Below are positions 17,619 through 27,303 of a stretch of DNA of 64,000 nucleotides, one piece after another. How positions within the stretch are numbered: the first letter of the stretch is position 1; each line of letters begins with the position of its first letter. The DNA lies in contig PLNT01000009.1 in assembly GCA_003141895.1 (NCBI GenBank), positions 98,651 to 162,650 of the forward strand, in the 5' to 3' direction. The notes beneath the pieces were generated by a model. The model saw only the letters and a program-made list of their open reading frames with translations, was not told where the DNA came from and made no database searches. The DNA comes from Bacteroidales bacterium (GTDB lineage Bacteria > Bacteroidota > Bacteroidia > Bacteroidales > VadinHA17). A program made the translations under genes and the position numbers.

Positions 17619-19592
17619 TTATTGAGGAGGTTGATTTTCATTTTCCAAAATAACCTGGTAATCTTTTGTATATCTGATTCTAAAAAGCTTCTGATTTTCA
17701 AAACCGTTTCCCGATTCATTCCTTATGAAGTCGTAATCGTTTTGAAGAAGCTCGGGATAATGAATTTCAGGATGTGATATAAATTTATTTCCATGCATGG
17801 CCAGACCGCTCAGAAAATAATAAGCAATATCATATCCCTGCCATGCAAAGCTTCTTTCAAGCGGCTGGGTATGAAACTTATTCCTGAAGTTTAAATTAAA
17901 CTTTTTTACATTCTGTTTTGAATAGTCTATCCAGAACGGAGAATATATCATCATCCCCAGGTCAAACAATTCCTTCTGGTCTAACCTGTCAAAATCTCTG
18001 ATTACCGGATATCCGAAAACCTGAATATCGAATTTACGGGAAAGCCCGCTGATATTATCAATAACTTCGCTTATCACAGGTGCTTCTTCAGATGCTATAA
18101 TAACAATGTTTTTGGATGTTTCAGAAAGGGAGTGACTCAACCTGTTTATTGAATCGTTATTAAACATTGTTCTGCTGTAAAACGGAAATTCCTTGAATTT
18201 GATTTCCTCATATGGTATTTTATAGCTTAACTCGTTAAATATCAGTTTTTTGAATCTCTTCACGTCTTCATCAACCGACAGAGTATCAGTGTGGATAAAT
18301 ACAATATTATCATCATAATACTCGCTTATTTTTTTGGCAAGTGCTTTTTGTGCGATTTCGAGCGGGGCACTCGCCATAAAAAGCGTAGGATTATTTATTA
18401 AAGCGGAATTATTCATGAGCGGAACAGGAGATACTACCGGTATACCAAGATTGCGGGTGTATTCTGAAACAATTGACAGATTATGAGAATAGACTGGTCC
18501 GATGATAAGATCCATCTTCATCAGTTTCCCCGATTTTATCAATTTCGTAATTTCTACTGTGTCACTATCAATGTCGTAGGTATGCAATGTTATGTTCAAT
18601 CCAAGCGCACGCAGAGTGTCTGAAGCCAGCAATATACCTTCATACATCTCAAGAAAATCTGTGGTCGCCGGATAGATCCAGTCGTTAGCAACATTATTTA
18701 CTTTAATTTTTTTCTCTTTTAAGAATCTGGAGGAATCAACCTCTACACGGTTATTATTCTCCGCCAGGTAGAATGGAAGCAATATTGCGACATCCATTGA
18801 ACCTCTAAGACCCTTTACCGGAGTAAATCCGGCAGACCTTTCAAATTTTATCGGAGCTACTTCTGCAACAGGCGGGATAGTATCATTCCTGATCTGTTCA
18901 ACCTCCTGTTTTTCAGCTATCTTAGCTCCCGGGATTCTTACAAAATCACCAACCTGTGGAAATCTCAGGTCCCGGTTTTCCTTTCTGAGTTGCCTGACAC
19001 TAAGTCCATATTGCTTGGCAATTGAAGAAAGGGTTTCCCCCATCAGTACCTTATGATAAATATACTTACTGGCCTGAGTGTCAAATTTCTGTTGATCATT
19101 CATAAATTCCCTCTTTGGAATAGCCAGTTCAACGCCCACAGAAAGTTTAGTAATATCAATTCCCGGGTTACTTTGAATTATTTCGTTTTCAGATACTCCA
19201 AAAGATTTGGAGAGAGAATAAACAGTTTCGCCCGGTTTAAGAACATGGTAAATGAATTTTGCTTCATCATGAACCCTGTTAACTACCAATTGATTTACTA
19301 ATGTTTTTGAATCGTTAACCATTTCTACCGGAATCCTCAATGTCTGTCCTTCATTTATACCGTATACTGCAGGAGGGTTTTGACGCGTAAGTTCTTCAAC
19401 GGTAATTCCGTATGCTCTGGCAATTGAATACGCAGTCTCACCTTTTTTAACCAGGTGAATAAAATACGAAACTCCTGAAATGACTACTTTGTTTTTTGAC
19501 CTCTCCACAACAACCTGAGAATCTACAGGAACACTGAAGATCAGCAGAAATATTAAAACCGATAAAACTTTTATCCAATTGATGAATCTCAT
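17619..19592 (-). CDS. LysM repeat protein fused to a periplasmic-binding-protein domain
   Basis: A 657-residue exported protein with a signal peptide (about 1-26). Three LysM domains lie at about 43-88, 114-159 and 177-221, each with the HxVxxGETxxSIA pattern, and should hold peptidoglycan. From about 267 to 640 there is a type I periplasmic-binding fold like the receptors of branched-chain amino-acid transporters (Peripla_BP_6), with phrases such as MDVAILLPFYL and GPVYSHNLSIVSEYT. No transporter genes are nearby, so this is probably a cell-wall-bound receptor or structural protein. Such fusions are recurrent in Bacteroidota but their function is open. Confidence 0.82.
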   Translation of the reverse strand: MRFINWIKVLSVLIFLLIFSVPVDSQVVVERSKNKVVISGVSYFIHLVKKGETAYSIARAYGITVEELTRQNPPAVYGINEGQTLRIPVEMVNDSKTLVNQLVVNRVHDEAKFIYHVLKPGETVYSLSKSFGVSENEIIQSNPGIDITKLSVGVELAIPKREFMNDQQKFDTQASKYIYHKVLMGETLSSIAKQYGLSVRQLRKENRDLRFPQVGDFVRIPGAKIAEKQEVEQIRNDTIPPVAEVAPIKFERSAGFTPVKGLRGSMDVAILLPFYLAENNNRVEVDSSRFLKEKKIKVNNVANDWIYPATTDFLEMYEGILLASDTLRALGLNITLHTYDIDSDTVEITKLIKSGKLMKMDLIIGPVYSHNLSIVSEYTRNLGIPVVSPVPLMNNSALINNPTLFMASAPLEIAQKALAKKISEYYDDNIVFIHTDTLSVDEDVKRFKKLIFNELSYKIPYEEIKFKEFPFYSRTMFNNDSINRLSHSLSETSKNIVIIASEEAPVISEVIDNISGLSRKFDIQVFGYPVIRDFDRLDQKELFDLGMMIYSPFWIDYSKQNVKKFNLNFRNKFHTQPLERSFAWQGYDIAYYFLSGLAMHGNKFISHPEIHYPELLQNDYDFIRNESGNGFENQKLFRIRYTKDYQVILENENQPPQ

Positions 19593-19610
19593 TATTTAAA
19601 TTGTTAATCT

Positions 19611-20567
19611 CTACTTGGTATAATTATTTAAGAAATTTCTGCAGTTATTTTCTATCCTTTCAGGAACGTTTGTAATATCAGCCCTCACAAATTTTTCCCC
19701 GGTAATATTTTCATACAGTTCGATGTATCTTTCAGATATCTGATTAACAAATTTATCGTCCATTTCCGGTATCTTCTGCCCTGCCTGACCCTGGAAACCA
19801 TTCTCCATAAGCCATTCCCTCACAAACTCTTTTGATAACTGCTTCTGGGGAAGTCCTTTTTCAAAATGTTCCTGGTATTTATCTGCATAAAAATACCTCG
19901 AGGAATCAGGAGTATTTATCTCATCGATGAGATAAATCTTACCATCTTTTTTGCCAAATTCATATTTTGTATCTACAAGAATCAGACCATGTTTCATGGC
20001 TATTTCAGATCCTCTTTTAAACACTTCCATTGTATATTTTTCAATCAAAAGATAATCTTCTTCCGAAATCAGGCCGCTGCTGAAAATCCTGGAACGTGAA
20101 ATATCTTCATCATGTTTTCCCAGTTCTGCTTTTGTTGTAGGTGTAATTATTGGGACTTCGAACCGCTGGTGTTCTCTCATTCCGTCAGGAATTTTTATAC
20201 CGCAAATCTCTCTTGCACCCGATTTATATGTTCGCCACGAACTGCCTGTAAGGTAGGCCCTTACAATCATCTCCACCGGATATGGCTTGCATTTATGTCC
20301 GAATGTGACTGTAGGATCGGGTGTCGCAATTTTCCAGTTTGGAACAATTTTGCTGGTAGCATCCAGAAATTTTGCAGCTATCTGGTTTAGGACCTGCCCT
20401 TTATAGGGGATACCCCTGGGAAGAACAACATCAAAAGCTGAAATTCTGTCAGAAACAATCATCAGAAGATATTTATTATCAATGTTATATACATCCCTGA
20501 CTTTTCCCTTGTAAATGCTTTTCTGTCCGGGGAAATGGTAATTGGAATCTAGAATTGTTTTTGCCAT
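19611..20567 (-). CDS. purC: Phosphoribosylaminoimidazole-succinocarboxamide synthase
   Basis: A 318-residue SAICAR synthase of the longer form. Recognisable parts are [11 protein letters not shown] near the start (ATP loop), the [16 protein letters not shown] region, [14 protein letters not shown] in the middle, and LVDTKYEFG followed by [12 protein letters not shown]. It joins CAIR to aspartate with ATP in de novo purine synthesis, in the cytoplasm. The stop is 18 bases from the start of the LysM fusion gene, so the two may share a transcript. Length and motifs are normal. Confidence 0.95.
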   Translation of the reverse strand: MAKTILDSNYHFPGQKSIYKGKVRDVYNIDNKYLLMIVSDRISAFDVVLPRGIPYKGQVLNQIAAKFLDATSKIVPNWKIATPDPTVTFGHKCKPYPVEMIVRAYLTGSSWRTYKSGAREICGIKIPDGMREHQRFEVPIITPTTKAELGKHDEDISRSRIFSSGLISEEDYLLIEKYTMEVFKRGSEIAMKHGLILVDTKYEFGKKDGKIYLIDEINTPDSSRYFYADKYQEHFEKGLPQKQLSKEFVREWLMENGFQGQAGQKIPEMDDKFVNQISERYIELYENITGEKFVRADITNVPERIENNCRNFLNNYTK

Positions 20568-20592
20568 TTTTATTTGGATTTTTCTCTTGACA

Positions 20593-20697
20593 TTACCTCT
20601 CCCAAAATCCCTCCCCCAAGGGGGAGGGACTTAATTCTCTTTCCCCCTTTCCCCCTTCTCTCTTGGGAGAAGGGGGAAAGGGGGATGAGGTAAAAGT
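20593..20697. repeat. Dispersed intergenic repeat, family B, inverted copy
   Basis: Reverse-complement relative of 13568-13711. It carries a CTCCCCCAAGGGGGAG hairpin and a second CCCCTTCTC/GAGAAGGGG hairpin ending in GGGGGATGAGGTAAAA. It fills the gap between phoH and purC and probably folds in the transcript. Confidence 0.75.
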
Positions 20698-20705
20698 CCA
20701 CAGAG

Positions 20706-21686
20706 CTATTTATTATTACTATTCTTCAATTTATCAGCCTCATTCTCCTCAGTCTCGTAAGCCCTCACTATTTTTTTAACAAGTTTATGTCTTACAATAT
20801 CTCCTTCGTTGAATTTAATTATTGAAATGCCCTCAATATTTGCCAGTATTCGCATAGCCATTAGAAGTCCCGAATCGTTTTTCCTTGGAAGATCGATCTG
20901 GGTTGTATCACCGGTCATAATAAACTTTGAATTTACACCCATCCTGGTCAGGAACATTTTCAGCTGGCTTATTGTGGCATTCTGTGCTTCATCGAGAATC
21001 ACAAATGCATTTTCGAGGGTCCTCCCCCGCATAAAAGCAAGTGGCGCTATCTGGACCGTACCATCCTCAAGCCATGTCTCAAGCTTTTTAAAGGGCAACA
21101 TATCATGAAGAGCATCATAGAGAGGCTGCAGATAAGGATCAAGTTTCTCCTTCATATCCCCCGGAAGGAATCCTAATCTCTCACCCGCTTCAACAGCAGG
21201 ACGGGTAAGAACAATCTTTTTGACTTCCCTCTCCTTCAGCGCTTTCACTGCCAGAGCAATAGAAGTATAGGTTTTACCTGTACCGGCAGGTCCCTCAGCA
21301 ATGATGAGATCATTCATTTTATAATCGTTGACCAAAAGCAGCTGATTCACTGTGCGTGCCCTGACAGGTTTTCCGCTGGTACCAAAAATCAATACCTGTT
21401 CAAATTCACCATTTGATGCTGACTTCATATGTGCAGCATCAAAAAGATATTTTTCGATATCCTGTTCATCCAACCTGTGATATTTCCGGTAATATTCGAT
21501 TAGCTCATTAAACTTCTCTGCAAAAATTGTAATCTCGGTTTCCTCACCCATACATTTTATCTCATTGCCTCTGGCCATGATCTTAACTTTAGGGAAGAAA
21601 CTGCGGATTTTGTCAAGCAGCGAATTATTAGTGCCGAAAAAGACTACTGGGTCAATATCCTCCAGAAAAATAATTATCTCTGTCAT
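20706..21686 (-). CDS. PhoH family ATPase
   Basis: A 326-residue protein with a Walker A loop GPAGTGKT at 132-139 and Walker B LDEAQNA at 231-237, followed by the TGDTTQIDL motif. The N-terminal region (about 1-100) carries the small extra domain that precedes the ATPase in bacterial PhoH. PhoH-type proteins are helicase-like ATPases implicated in RNA handling. The gene is alone on its transcript side, with a repeat element downstream. Length is typical. Confidence 0.9.
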   Translation of the reverse strand: MTEIIIFLEDIDPVVFFGTNNSLLDKIRSFFPKVKIMARGNEIKCMGEETEITIFAEKFNELIEYYRKYHRLDEQDIEKYLFDAAHMKSASNGEFEQVLIFGTSGKPVRARTVNQLLLVNDYKMNDLIIAEGPAGTGKTYTSIALAVKALKEREVKKIVLTRPAVEAGERLGFLPGDMKEKLDPYLQPLYDALHDMLPFKKLETWLEDGTVQIAPLAFMRGRTLENAFVILDEAQNATISQLKMFLTRMGVNSKFIMTGDTTQIDLPRKNDSGLLMAMRILANIEGISIIKFNEGDIVRHKLVKKIVRAYETEENEADKLKNSNNK

Positions 21687-21810
21687 TAAAACTAAAAAGA
21701 ATTAAAGGAGTAATTTAACATGTACCCTAATTTACAGGGAAATATGCTAAATAGTTCATAAAAATATTCATTGAAAAGTACAAAGTAAGGTTATTTTTTG
21801 CTTAGAAGAT

Positions 21811-21818
21811 TATCTTTG
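21811..21818 (+). promoter_or_regulatory. Candidate -7 box for the SAM hydrolase gene
   Basis: TATCTTTG fits the TAnnTTTG consensus and lies 16 bases before the ATG at 21835, giving a very short leader. A -33 TTTG at the usual distance is not obvious. Confidence 0.45.
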
Positions 21819-21834
21819 TTATAAGTTTTTTCAG

Positions 21835-22629
21835 ATGCCGGTAATAACATTAACCACAGAATGGAAGCCTGATGATATCTATTATGGAATCATCAAAGGA
21901 AAGCTAAGCAGTAAGTGCCCCGGTATTACCATTATTGATAACGCGGGAAACATACCTGCCTTTAATCTTTCTCTTGCATCTTTTATTATCAGAAATACTT
22001 TTAACAATTATCCAAAGGGTTCAGTTCATATAATTTGTGTTCACTCTGAAGCCCATAAGGAGCAGGATCATCTGGTTGTAAAAGCGCGCGATCATTTTTT
22101 CATAGGAACAGACAATGGAATTTTTAATCTGATACTTAACTCCGAACCTGATGAAGTAATAAAAATAGATCATAATGAAACTTCTGATGAACTGGAGATA
22201 TTTGCAAAAGCCGCATCAGATCTAGTAACAGGGAAAAAACCCTCCGACCTCGGGAAATCCGTTAAAACTCTGAGTGAAAGGATCCCGCTCAGAGCCACAA
22301 TTGATAAAGATGTGATTATAGGCAGTATTATCTTTATCGACTCATACGGTAATGCCATTTCAAATATCACGAGGGAGGTGTTCTATCGTGTATTCGAAAA
22401 CAAGCCGTACAGAATTCTTATTCAAAGCAATAAAAATTATACAGAGGATATTTCACAGAAATACAGTGATGTACCTGTAGGTGAGATGCTTGCAAGATTT
22501 AATCAACTCGAACTGCTTGAGATATCAATTAATGGTGCTGACGTTTCAGAGTTACTAAGTCTGTCGGTCGGTTCAGTACTGCGGATAGATGTTGGCAGTA
22601 AAGCAGCATCTCCCCATCATTTATTTTAA
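21835..22629 (+). CDS. SAM hydroxide adenosyltransferase (DUF62 family)
   Basis: A 264-residue protein of the SAM hydrolase/halogenase-like family. It begins PVITLTTEW where most relatives read GVITLTTDFG, so the usual Asp of that loop is Glu here. The IGSIIFIDSYGNAISNI phrase (about 162-178) is the family's C-domain SAM-binding signature. The enzyme splits S-adenosylmethionine to adenosine and methionine using water. It ends just before mazG, with 10 bases between, so the two are likely co-transcribed. Confidence 0.85.
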   Translation: MPVITLTTEWKPDDIYYGIIKGKLSSKCPGITIIDNAGNIPAFNLSLASFIIRNTFNNYPKGSVHIICVHSEAHKEQDHLVVKARDHFFIGTDNGIFNLILNSEPDEVIKIDHNETSDELEIFAKAASDLVTGKKPSDLGKSVKTLSERIPLRATIDKDVIIGSIIFIDSYGNAISNITREVFYRVFENKPYRILIQSNKNYTEDISQKYSDVPVGEMLARFNQLELLEISINGADVSELLSLSVGSVLRIDVGSKAASPHHLF

Positions 22630-22639
22630 AAATGAATGT

Positions 22640-23422
22640 ATGAATGATAAAAATAAAAGCCTTGAAGAGTTTAACAGGCTTCTGAATATTATAGACGAAC
22701 TCAGGTTGAAATGTCCCTGGGATATGAAGCAAACTAACGAAAGTCTCAGGAAGCTTACAATTGAAGAGACATACGAATTAGCCGATGCAATTTCTTCCGG
22801 AAGTAATGAAGGTATTAGAAACGAGCTTGGAGATCTTATGCTACATTTAGTTTTTTATGCAAAAATAGGATCCGAAAATGGCACTTTCACAATGACAGAT
22901 GTTCTGGAAGGAATAAACAGGAAACTGATTTACAGACATCCTCATGTATTTGGTGATGTAAAGGTTTCAGGCGCATCAGAGGTGGAAGAGAATTGGGAAC
23001 AACTTAAAATAATCGAAAATAAAGGATATAAACCTGTCCTTTCCGGGGTACCTTCTTCGTTGCCTGCCATAATAAAAGCCAATCGTATACAGGAGAAGGT
23101 AAGAGGAGTTGGCTTTGACTGGGAGAAAAGGGAAGAAATATGGGATAAAGTCCTTGAGGAAATCTCAGAACTAAAAACAGAGATAAAAAATCATGATACC
23201 CAATCGATAGAATCAGAGCTTGGAGATGTGCTGTTTTCAATAATAAATGCTGCCAGGCTCTATGATATTGATCCCGAAGCTGCTCTTGAAAAAACCAACA
23301 GAAAATTTATTAAACGATTCAATTATCTTGAAAAAGAGACTCTTACAAAGGGTAAGTCATTGCATGATATGAGTCTCGATGAGATGAATGAAATCTGGGA
23401 AAGAGCAAAGGAAGAGGATTAG
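22640..23422 (+). CDS. mazG: Nucleoside triphosphate pyrophosphohydrolase
   Basis: About 260 residues from the ATG at 22640, chosen because an upstream in-frame start at 22589 would overlap the previous gene. Two MazG domains are present: KCPWDMKQTNESL then EETYELADAI...NELGDLMLHL in the first, and a second with ELGDVLFSIINAARL near residue 195. The acidic ExxE...ExxD residues bind Mg2+. It hydrolyses NTPs to NMPs and pyrophosphate, cleaning aberrant nucleotides. A repeat element follows the stop. Confidence 0.92.
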   Translation: MNDKNKSLEEFNRLLNIIDELRLKCPWDMKQTNESLRKLTIEETYELADAISSGSNEGIRNELGDLMLHLVFYAKIGSENGTFTMTDVLEGINRKLIYRHPHVFGDVKVSGASEVEENWEQLKIIENKGYKPVLSGVPSSLPAIIKANRIQEKVRGVGFDWEKREEIWDKVLEEISELKTEIKNHDTQSIESELGDVLFSIINAARLYDIDPEAALEKTNRKFIKRFNYLEKETLTKGKSLHDMSLDEMNEIWERAKEED

Positions 23423-23426
23423 ATGG

Positions 23427-23573
23427 GACCCCCTGCCGCTACGCTCCCGATAGCTATCGGGATGTCCCCCTAAAGGGGGACTAATTCGGTGAACTTTATC
23501 AATTTATTGGAAGCCTAAGAATAACACAGAACATAAAGTCCCTCCCCCCTGGGGGAGGGATTTAGGGAGAGGC
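23427..23573. repeat. Composite dispersed repeat (family A then family B unit)
   Basis: The first half repeats the family A sequence (CCCCCTGCCGCT, the CCCGATAGCTATCGGG palindrome, GGGACTAATTCGGT), and the second half repeats the family B hairpin (AAGTCCCTCCCCCCTGGGGG with GAGGGATTTAGGGAGAGG). It lies between two convergent genes, mazG and speB, and may act as their shared terminator. Confidence 0.75.
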
Positions 23574-23577
23574 CTTT

Positions 23578-24414
23578 TCAGGCAAACCTATAGCTCAGCA
23601 ACTGATAAATAATCTTTGCCGCTACAAAATGCGGAACTTTATTTGTTGAAGATGGACATAATTCAACTACATCAAAACCAACAACATTTCTTGATTTTAT
23701 CACATCTCTTAAAAAATGCAATAATTCAATATATGGAGGTCCGCCCGGTTCAGGTGTTCCTGTAGAGGGTATCAATGACGGATCAAATACATCAAGATCT
23801 ATAGTAATATACACATTATCAGAAAGTTTATCAAGAGCTTTGTTATACAAATCCTTGTCATAATAAAGTTCATGTGAAAAAAACATTCTATCCTTTTCGT
23901 AATAGGGCAACTCTTCAGCAGACATGCTTCTGATACCAACCTGCACAACCGGCGCATATTCCCGGGCCCGAGCCATGGCGCATGCATGATTATATTCAGA
24001 ACCTTCATAGACCTGGCGTAGATCAGCGTGGGCATCAAGCTGAAGAATTGAAAGGTTTTTGTAACTGTCAGAAAATGCTTTAAAAGCTCCTATGGAAACA
24101 GTATGGTTACCGCCTATAATGACCGGAAATTTGTTCTCATATAATAGTGATGTCACCTTATCGCACACTACATTTACAAGCTTTTGTGGCGTTCCTTTTT
24201 CTAAAATAGGGTTGATTGTATGTATTCCGGCAAGATGAGCTTCAGACATTGTTTCCACATCAAAGAATTCAAGATTAACTGAAGCATGAAGAATGGCGTC
24301 GGGACCTTTATCAGCCCCTTTCATCCATGTGCTGGTCTCATCATAAGGTACAGGTACGATGATTATTTTGGATTCATTGTAATCATAAACTACCTCATCA
24401 CCTCCAAAGTTCAT
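23578..24414 (-). CDS. speB: Agmatinase / ureohydrolase family protein
   Basis: A 278-residue ureohydrolase with the manganese-binding motifs GGNHTVS (about 99-105), LDAHADLR (about 127-134) and TIDLDVFDP (about 204-212). All metal ligands are present. Agmatinase converts agmatine to putrescine and urea; formimidoylglutamase or arginase are related alternatives, and the nearby histidine-degradation genes leave formimidoylglutamase open. The first residues (MNFGGDEV) match the SpeB length class. Confidence 0.82.
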   Translation of the reverse strand: MNFGGDEVVYDYNESKIIIVPVPYDETSTWMKGADKGPDAILHASVNLEFFDVETMSEAHLAGIHTINPILEKGTPQKLVNVVCDKVTSLLYENKFPVIIGGNHTVSIGAFKAFSDSYKNLSILQLDAHADLRQVYEGSEYNHACAMARAREYAPVVQVGIRSMSAEELPYYEKDRMFFSHELYYDKDLYNKALDKLSDNVYITIDLDVFDPSLIPSTGTPEPGGPPYIELLHFLRDVIKSRNVVGFDVVELCPSSTNKVPHFVAAKIIYQLLSYRFA

Positions 24415-24499
24415 AAATGGAATTATTTGTATCAGTTACTGCTTGAGAATTTTTTGCATAGACAAGTCTCAGACCTGTTTCTACATATTTTTCTTAGAT

Positions 24500-25000
24500 C
24501 TAATCTTTTTGGGTTTTAGGTGCAGCCTTCTTTTTAGGTTCAGATGATGCAGCTTTTTTCGCTTTAGGAGCTTTTTCTTTAGTAGCCTTTCCTTCCTTTT
24601 TGGCAGATTCTGGTTCTTCTTTAACAAGAAGGTTGAGATTATGAAGGATATTATACCAGCTTGCCAGTTTTTTAATATCGCTGGTATATACTTTATCTTT
24701 TGAATATTCAGGGAGTATCCCTTCAAACCATGATTTCAGCTTTTCGGGTTGAGATTTTGAATCAATTGTCAGCCCGCCATTCTCTTTTTCAAAGATCAGG
24801 TCAAAAACTTTACCAAGAGGCATATCCTCTTTTTCAGTAAAAATCGCAATATCTTCGAGTGAACTTACTTTAACTGAGCTATAAGCACTGCTCCTTTTTT
24901 TAGTTTCCAGATGCTCAACAATAATTGCATTTTTCCCCTGGGCAATAAATTTAAAAAGTCCGGGTTCCCCTGAAATTGAAAGAATATCTTTTAAAATCAT
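24500..25000 (-). CDS. DUF5606-like protein with a Lys/Ala/Pro tail
   Basis: A 166-residue cytoplasmic protein found across Bacteroidota. The folded part is about 1-125, starting MILKDILSISGEPGLFKF and containing the EDIAIFTEKEDMPLG segment. The last 40 residues are rich in Lys, Ala, Glu and Pro, a disordered basic tail that could bind nucleic acid. Function is unknown. It sits downstream of the DnaJ-type gene in the nusB-coaE region. Confidence 0.75.
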   Translation of the reverse strand: MILKDILSISGEPGLFKFIAQGKNAIIVEHLETKKRSSAYSSVKVSSLEDIAIFTEKEDMPLGKVFDLIFEKENGGLTIDSKSQPEKLKSWFEGILPEYSKDKVYTSDIKKLASWYNILHNLNLLVKEEPESAKKEGKATKEKAPKAKKAASSEPKKKAAPKTQKD

Positions 25001-25080
25001 CTCTTTATCTATTTTGGTACAAATTTAATTCTAGTATTGTATAATCTAATAGGATAACTGAATTTATTTTCAGTAAACCG

Positions 25081-25800
25081 CTAGTTAAGATTCCTTTCCT
25101 TTTTAATTTTATTATATGCCTCGTTAACCCTTGAGAATTTCTCATCAGCTGATTTTCTAATGTCATCACCCAGGTGATTTACCTTATCAGGGTGATATTT
25201 CACAGCCATTTTCCGGTATGCTTTTTTTACTTCCTCATCAGTTGCAGAACATTCTATCTCAAGTATTTTATAAGAAGAATCTGTTTCCGGAATAAACATA
25301 TTCTTTATTGATAAAAAATCACTCGATCCGACTCCAAGACAGGAGGATATTTGTTCAATAATTTGAATTTCAGATGGATGTATTACTGTGTCGGCCAGCG
25401 AAATATTAAATAGCAGATGCAGTAACTGCAAACGGGATGCGTAATCCATATTTCCTTTTATCTGCAGGCAAACATCTCTTACTGGAATATCCTGTTTAAG
25501 AATATCTTTAAGAGTTAGCAGTGCCTGCTTCGCGGATTGCTGGCCAAATTGCCTGATAAAGAATTGTTTAACATAGTCGAGTTCAGATCTGACAATTTTC
25601 CCATCGGCTTTCATAACTGCTGCAACAAGAACCAGAAGGCTCATGCCGAAATCACCCTGGCTGGTTCCTGGGGTATAAGTCGAGGTGTTAACTGTTGTGC
25701 TGTCTATCATTGAACCTACAAGAAAACCTAAAAGTCCTCCTATTGGCCCACCCATGGCAAATCCGAGTCCACCACCCAGCCATTTACCAAATATTCCCAT
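25081..25800 (-). CDS. TerB-like and J-domain protein (DjlA type)
   Basis: A 239-residue protein. A glycine-rich N-terminal segment (about 5-32) may insert in the membrane. A TerB-like helical domain (about 48-155) follows, and a J-domain ends the protein with [14 protein letters not shown], including the HPD triplet. This architecture matches DjlA, a membrane-associated DnaK co-chaperone. It starts one base after coaE ends. Confidence 0.85.
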   Translation of the reverse strand: MGIFGKWLGGGLGFAMGGPIGGLLGFLVGSMIDSTTVNTSTYTPGTSQGDFGMSLLVLVAAVMKADGKIVRSELDYVKQFFIRQFGQQSAKQALLTLKDILKQDIPVRDVCLQIKGNMDYASRLQLLHLLFNISLADTVIHPSEIQIIEQISSCLGVGSSDFLSIKNMFIPETDSSYKILEIECSATDEEVKKAYRKMAVKYHPDKVNHLGDDIRKSADEKFSRVNEAYNKIKKERNLN

Positions 25801-25801
25801 T

Positions 25802-26404
25802 TCAGTTTTTAATAAAGTTTAAAATATCGTTATGTATGGTGAGAATTGCAGGGATTATCATCTCGTTTTCTGAATTATAAATTATATAATACGAGTTTTT
25901 TGCCCTTGCCTCATCATCCATCTGGTTCCTCATACGCTGGGTAATCTGTTTTGTTGAGAGTTTATTTCTGAGAATAACCCTGTGTATTCTTTCATCTTCC
26001 GGGGCGATAATGGTTGCTATCCTGTCTACAATTTCTGAGGCTCCGCTTTCAAATAATATTGCAGCCTCCATAATCACATACGGAGCAGTTTGTTCAGGTA
26101 CCCAACTTCTGAAATGTTCAAATACTACAGGATGTACCAGTGAGTTTACCTTGTTAAGCAGTGAATTATCATTAAAAATAATTTTGGCTAAAGTCATGCG
26201 ATCAAGTTTCCCACTCAAATAAAGATCCCTTCCTGCTATAGAATTGATTCCTTTGATGATTTCCTTATCACTCTCCATTATTTCCTGAGCAACCCGGTCA
26301 GCAGAAAAAACAGGAATCTGAAGAACTTCAAAAACCCTGCAAACAGAAGTTTTCCCGCTGCCGATCCCTCCTGTGATGCCTAACTTGAATTTTTCGCTTA
26401 TCAT
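25802..26404 (-). CDS. coaE: Dephospho-CoA kinase
   Basis: A 200-residue P-loop kinase with [13 protein letters not shown] at about 9-21 and the ADRVAQEIM region at about 36-44 typical of CoaE. It phosphorylates the 3'-hydroxyl of dephospho-CoA in the last step of CoA synthesis. Neighbours upstream are YbbR, yajC and nusB, an arrangement common in Bacteroidota. The first two CoA steps (coaBC) are also encoded in the window, at 48095-49301. Confidence 0.93.
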   Translation of the reverse strand: MISEKFKLGITGGIGSGKTSVCRVFEVLQIPVFSADRVAQEIMESDKEIIKGINSIAGRDLYLSGKLDRMTLAKIIFNDNSLLNKVNSLVHPVVFEHFRSWVPEQTAPYVIMEAAILFESGASEIVDRIATIIAPEDERIHRVILRNKLSTKQITQRMRNQMDDEARAKNSYYIIYNSENEMIIPAILTIHNDILNFIKN

Positions 26405-26426
26405 TTAAGTATATCCTCATAAATGA

Positions 26427-26939
26427 TCAATTCGATTTTACGCTTTCATGCTTGCATTCAGATACAAATGATGTTTTTGTAGCTTTAACAAGAGTGAAAA
26501 ACAGCGTATCGGGTTTTATTGAAGTAATTTCGCATCCCGATCTCATTTGTATATTCAGGCTTTTTGAGAGACCTGATGTAATAATATAATAATCGAGAGA
26601 CTTATCATCCGGAGATCTTCTATAATTGACTTTAGAAATATCGATGATAAGGGGAGCCTTGTTTCCTGAGATTTTAAGCTTCAAGATAGAATAACCCGGA
26701 CCTTTCAGAAACAGATTCAGTTCGGATGGTTGTTCTTTATTGATGGCTCTTTCCCTTGGAAGGTTGGTGAACTTCACATGGTATTTTATACCGGCTTCCA
26801 TCTCTTTGCCAAGGGAATTAAGATACCAGAAAACGAAAGAGAGCAAAAGGAAGAAAGCATAAACAGCAATATCTTTCCTGATCACTCTTACTCCTTTCCT
26901 TTTAAGGTTTTCCGGCCGTGTTACATCGTCCCCTTTCAC
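26427..26939 (-). CDS. YbbR-like membrane protein
   Basis: A 170-residue protein with one N-terminal membrane helix (about 24-42) preceded by a basic stretch and followed by an extracytoplasmic beta-rich domain, where the YbbR-type phrase KFTNLPRERAINKEQPSELN is seen. YbbR/CdaR proteins regulate c-di-AMP cyclase in Firmicutes; in Bacteroidota they sit in this nusB-yajC-coaE cluster and their role is less clear. It is shorter than the multi-domain CdaR forms. Confidence 0.68.
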   Translation of the reverse strand: MKGDDVTRPENLKRKGVRVIRKDIAVYAFFLLLSFVFWYLNSLGKEMEAGIKYHVKFTNLPRERAINKEQPSELNLFLKGPGYSILKLKISGNKAPLIIDISKVNYRRSPDDKSLDYYIITSGLSKSLNIQMRSGCEITSIKPDTLFFTLVKATKTSFVSECKHESVKSN

Positions 26940-26958
26940 AAAGGATTATTGTAAAGAA

Positions 26959-27282
26959 TTATTCGTCAACAGAAGGATCCTTCAGAAGGGCGTTCTTATC
27001 AATTTTAAGTTTAATATCCCCGCCTACATCAACAGTTACATAATTATCCTTCACTTCATATACCCTGCCGTATATTCCACCTGTAGTGATAACTTTATCA
27101 CCTCTTTTCAGGGAACTCCTGTAATTAGTCATTTCTTTTTGTTTCTTCATTTGCGGTCTGATCATGAAGAAATAAAAAACAACAAAAACAAGGATCAGAG
27201 GAAGGAATGTAATAAGAGGATTGCTCTGTCCGGTTGCTCCTCCTGGCTGACCCATCAAATACAAAAAAGCAAAATTGGTCAT
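26959..27282 (-). CDS. yajC: Preprotein translocase subunit YajC
   Basis: A 107-residue protein with a membrane helix (about 22-43, LITFLPLILVFVVFYFFMIRP) and a cytoplasmic SH3-like domain with RGDKVITTGGIYGRVYEV. These are the YajC hallmarks. It joins SecDF in the Sec translocase. It is in tandem with the DUF1573 lipoprotein gene upstream (21 bases) and the YbbR-like gene downstream. Confidence 0.95.
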   Translation of the reverse strand: MTNFAFLYLMGQPGGATGQSNPLITFLPLILVFVVFYFFMIRPQMKKQKEMTNYRSSLKRGDKVITTGGIYGRVYEVKDNYVTVDVGGDIKLKIDKNALLKDPSVDE

Positions 27283-27303
27283 TTTCTAAAATATTAATTA
27301 TTA

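Noticed and set aside
24481..24726. Minus-strand 81-codon frame rich in lysine over the DUF5606-like gene
   Set aside because: It is a shadow of the Lys/Ala-rich tail in another frame and has no motif of its own.
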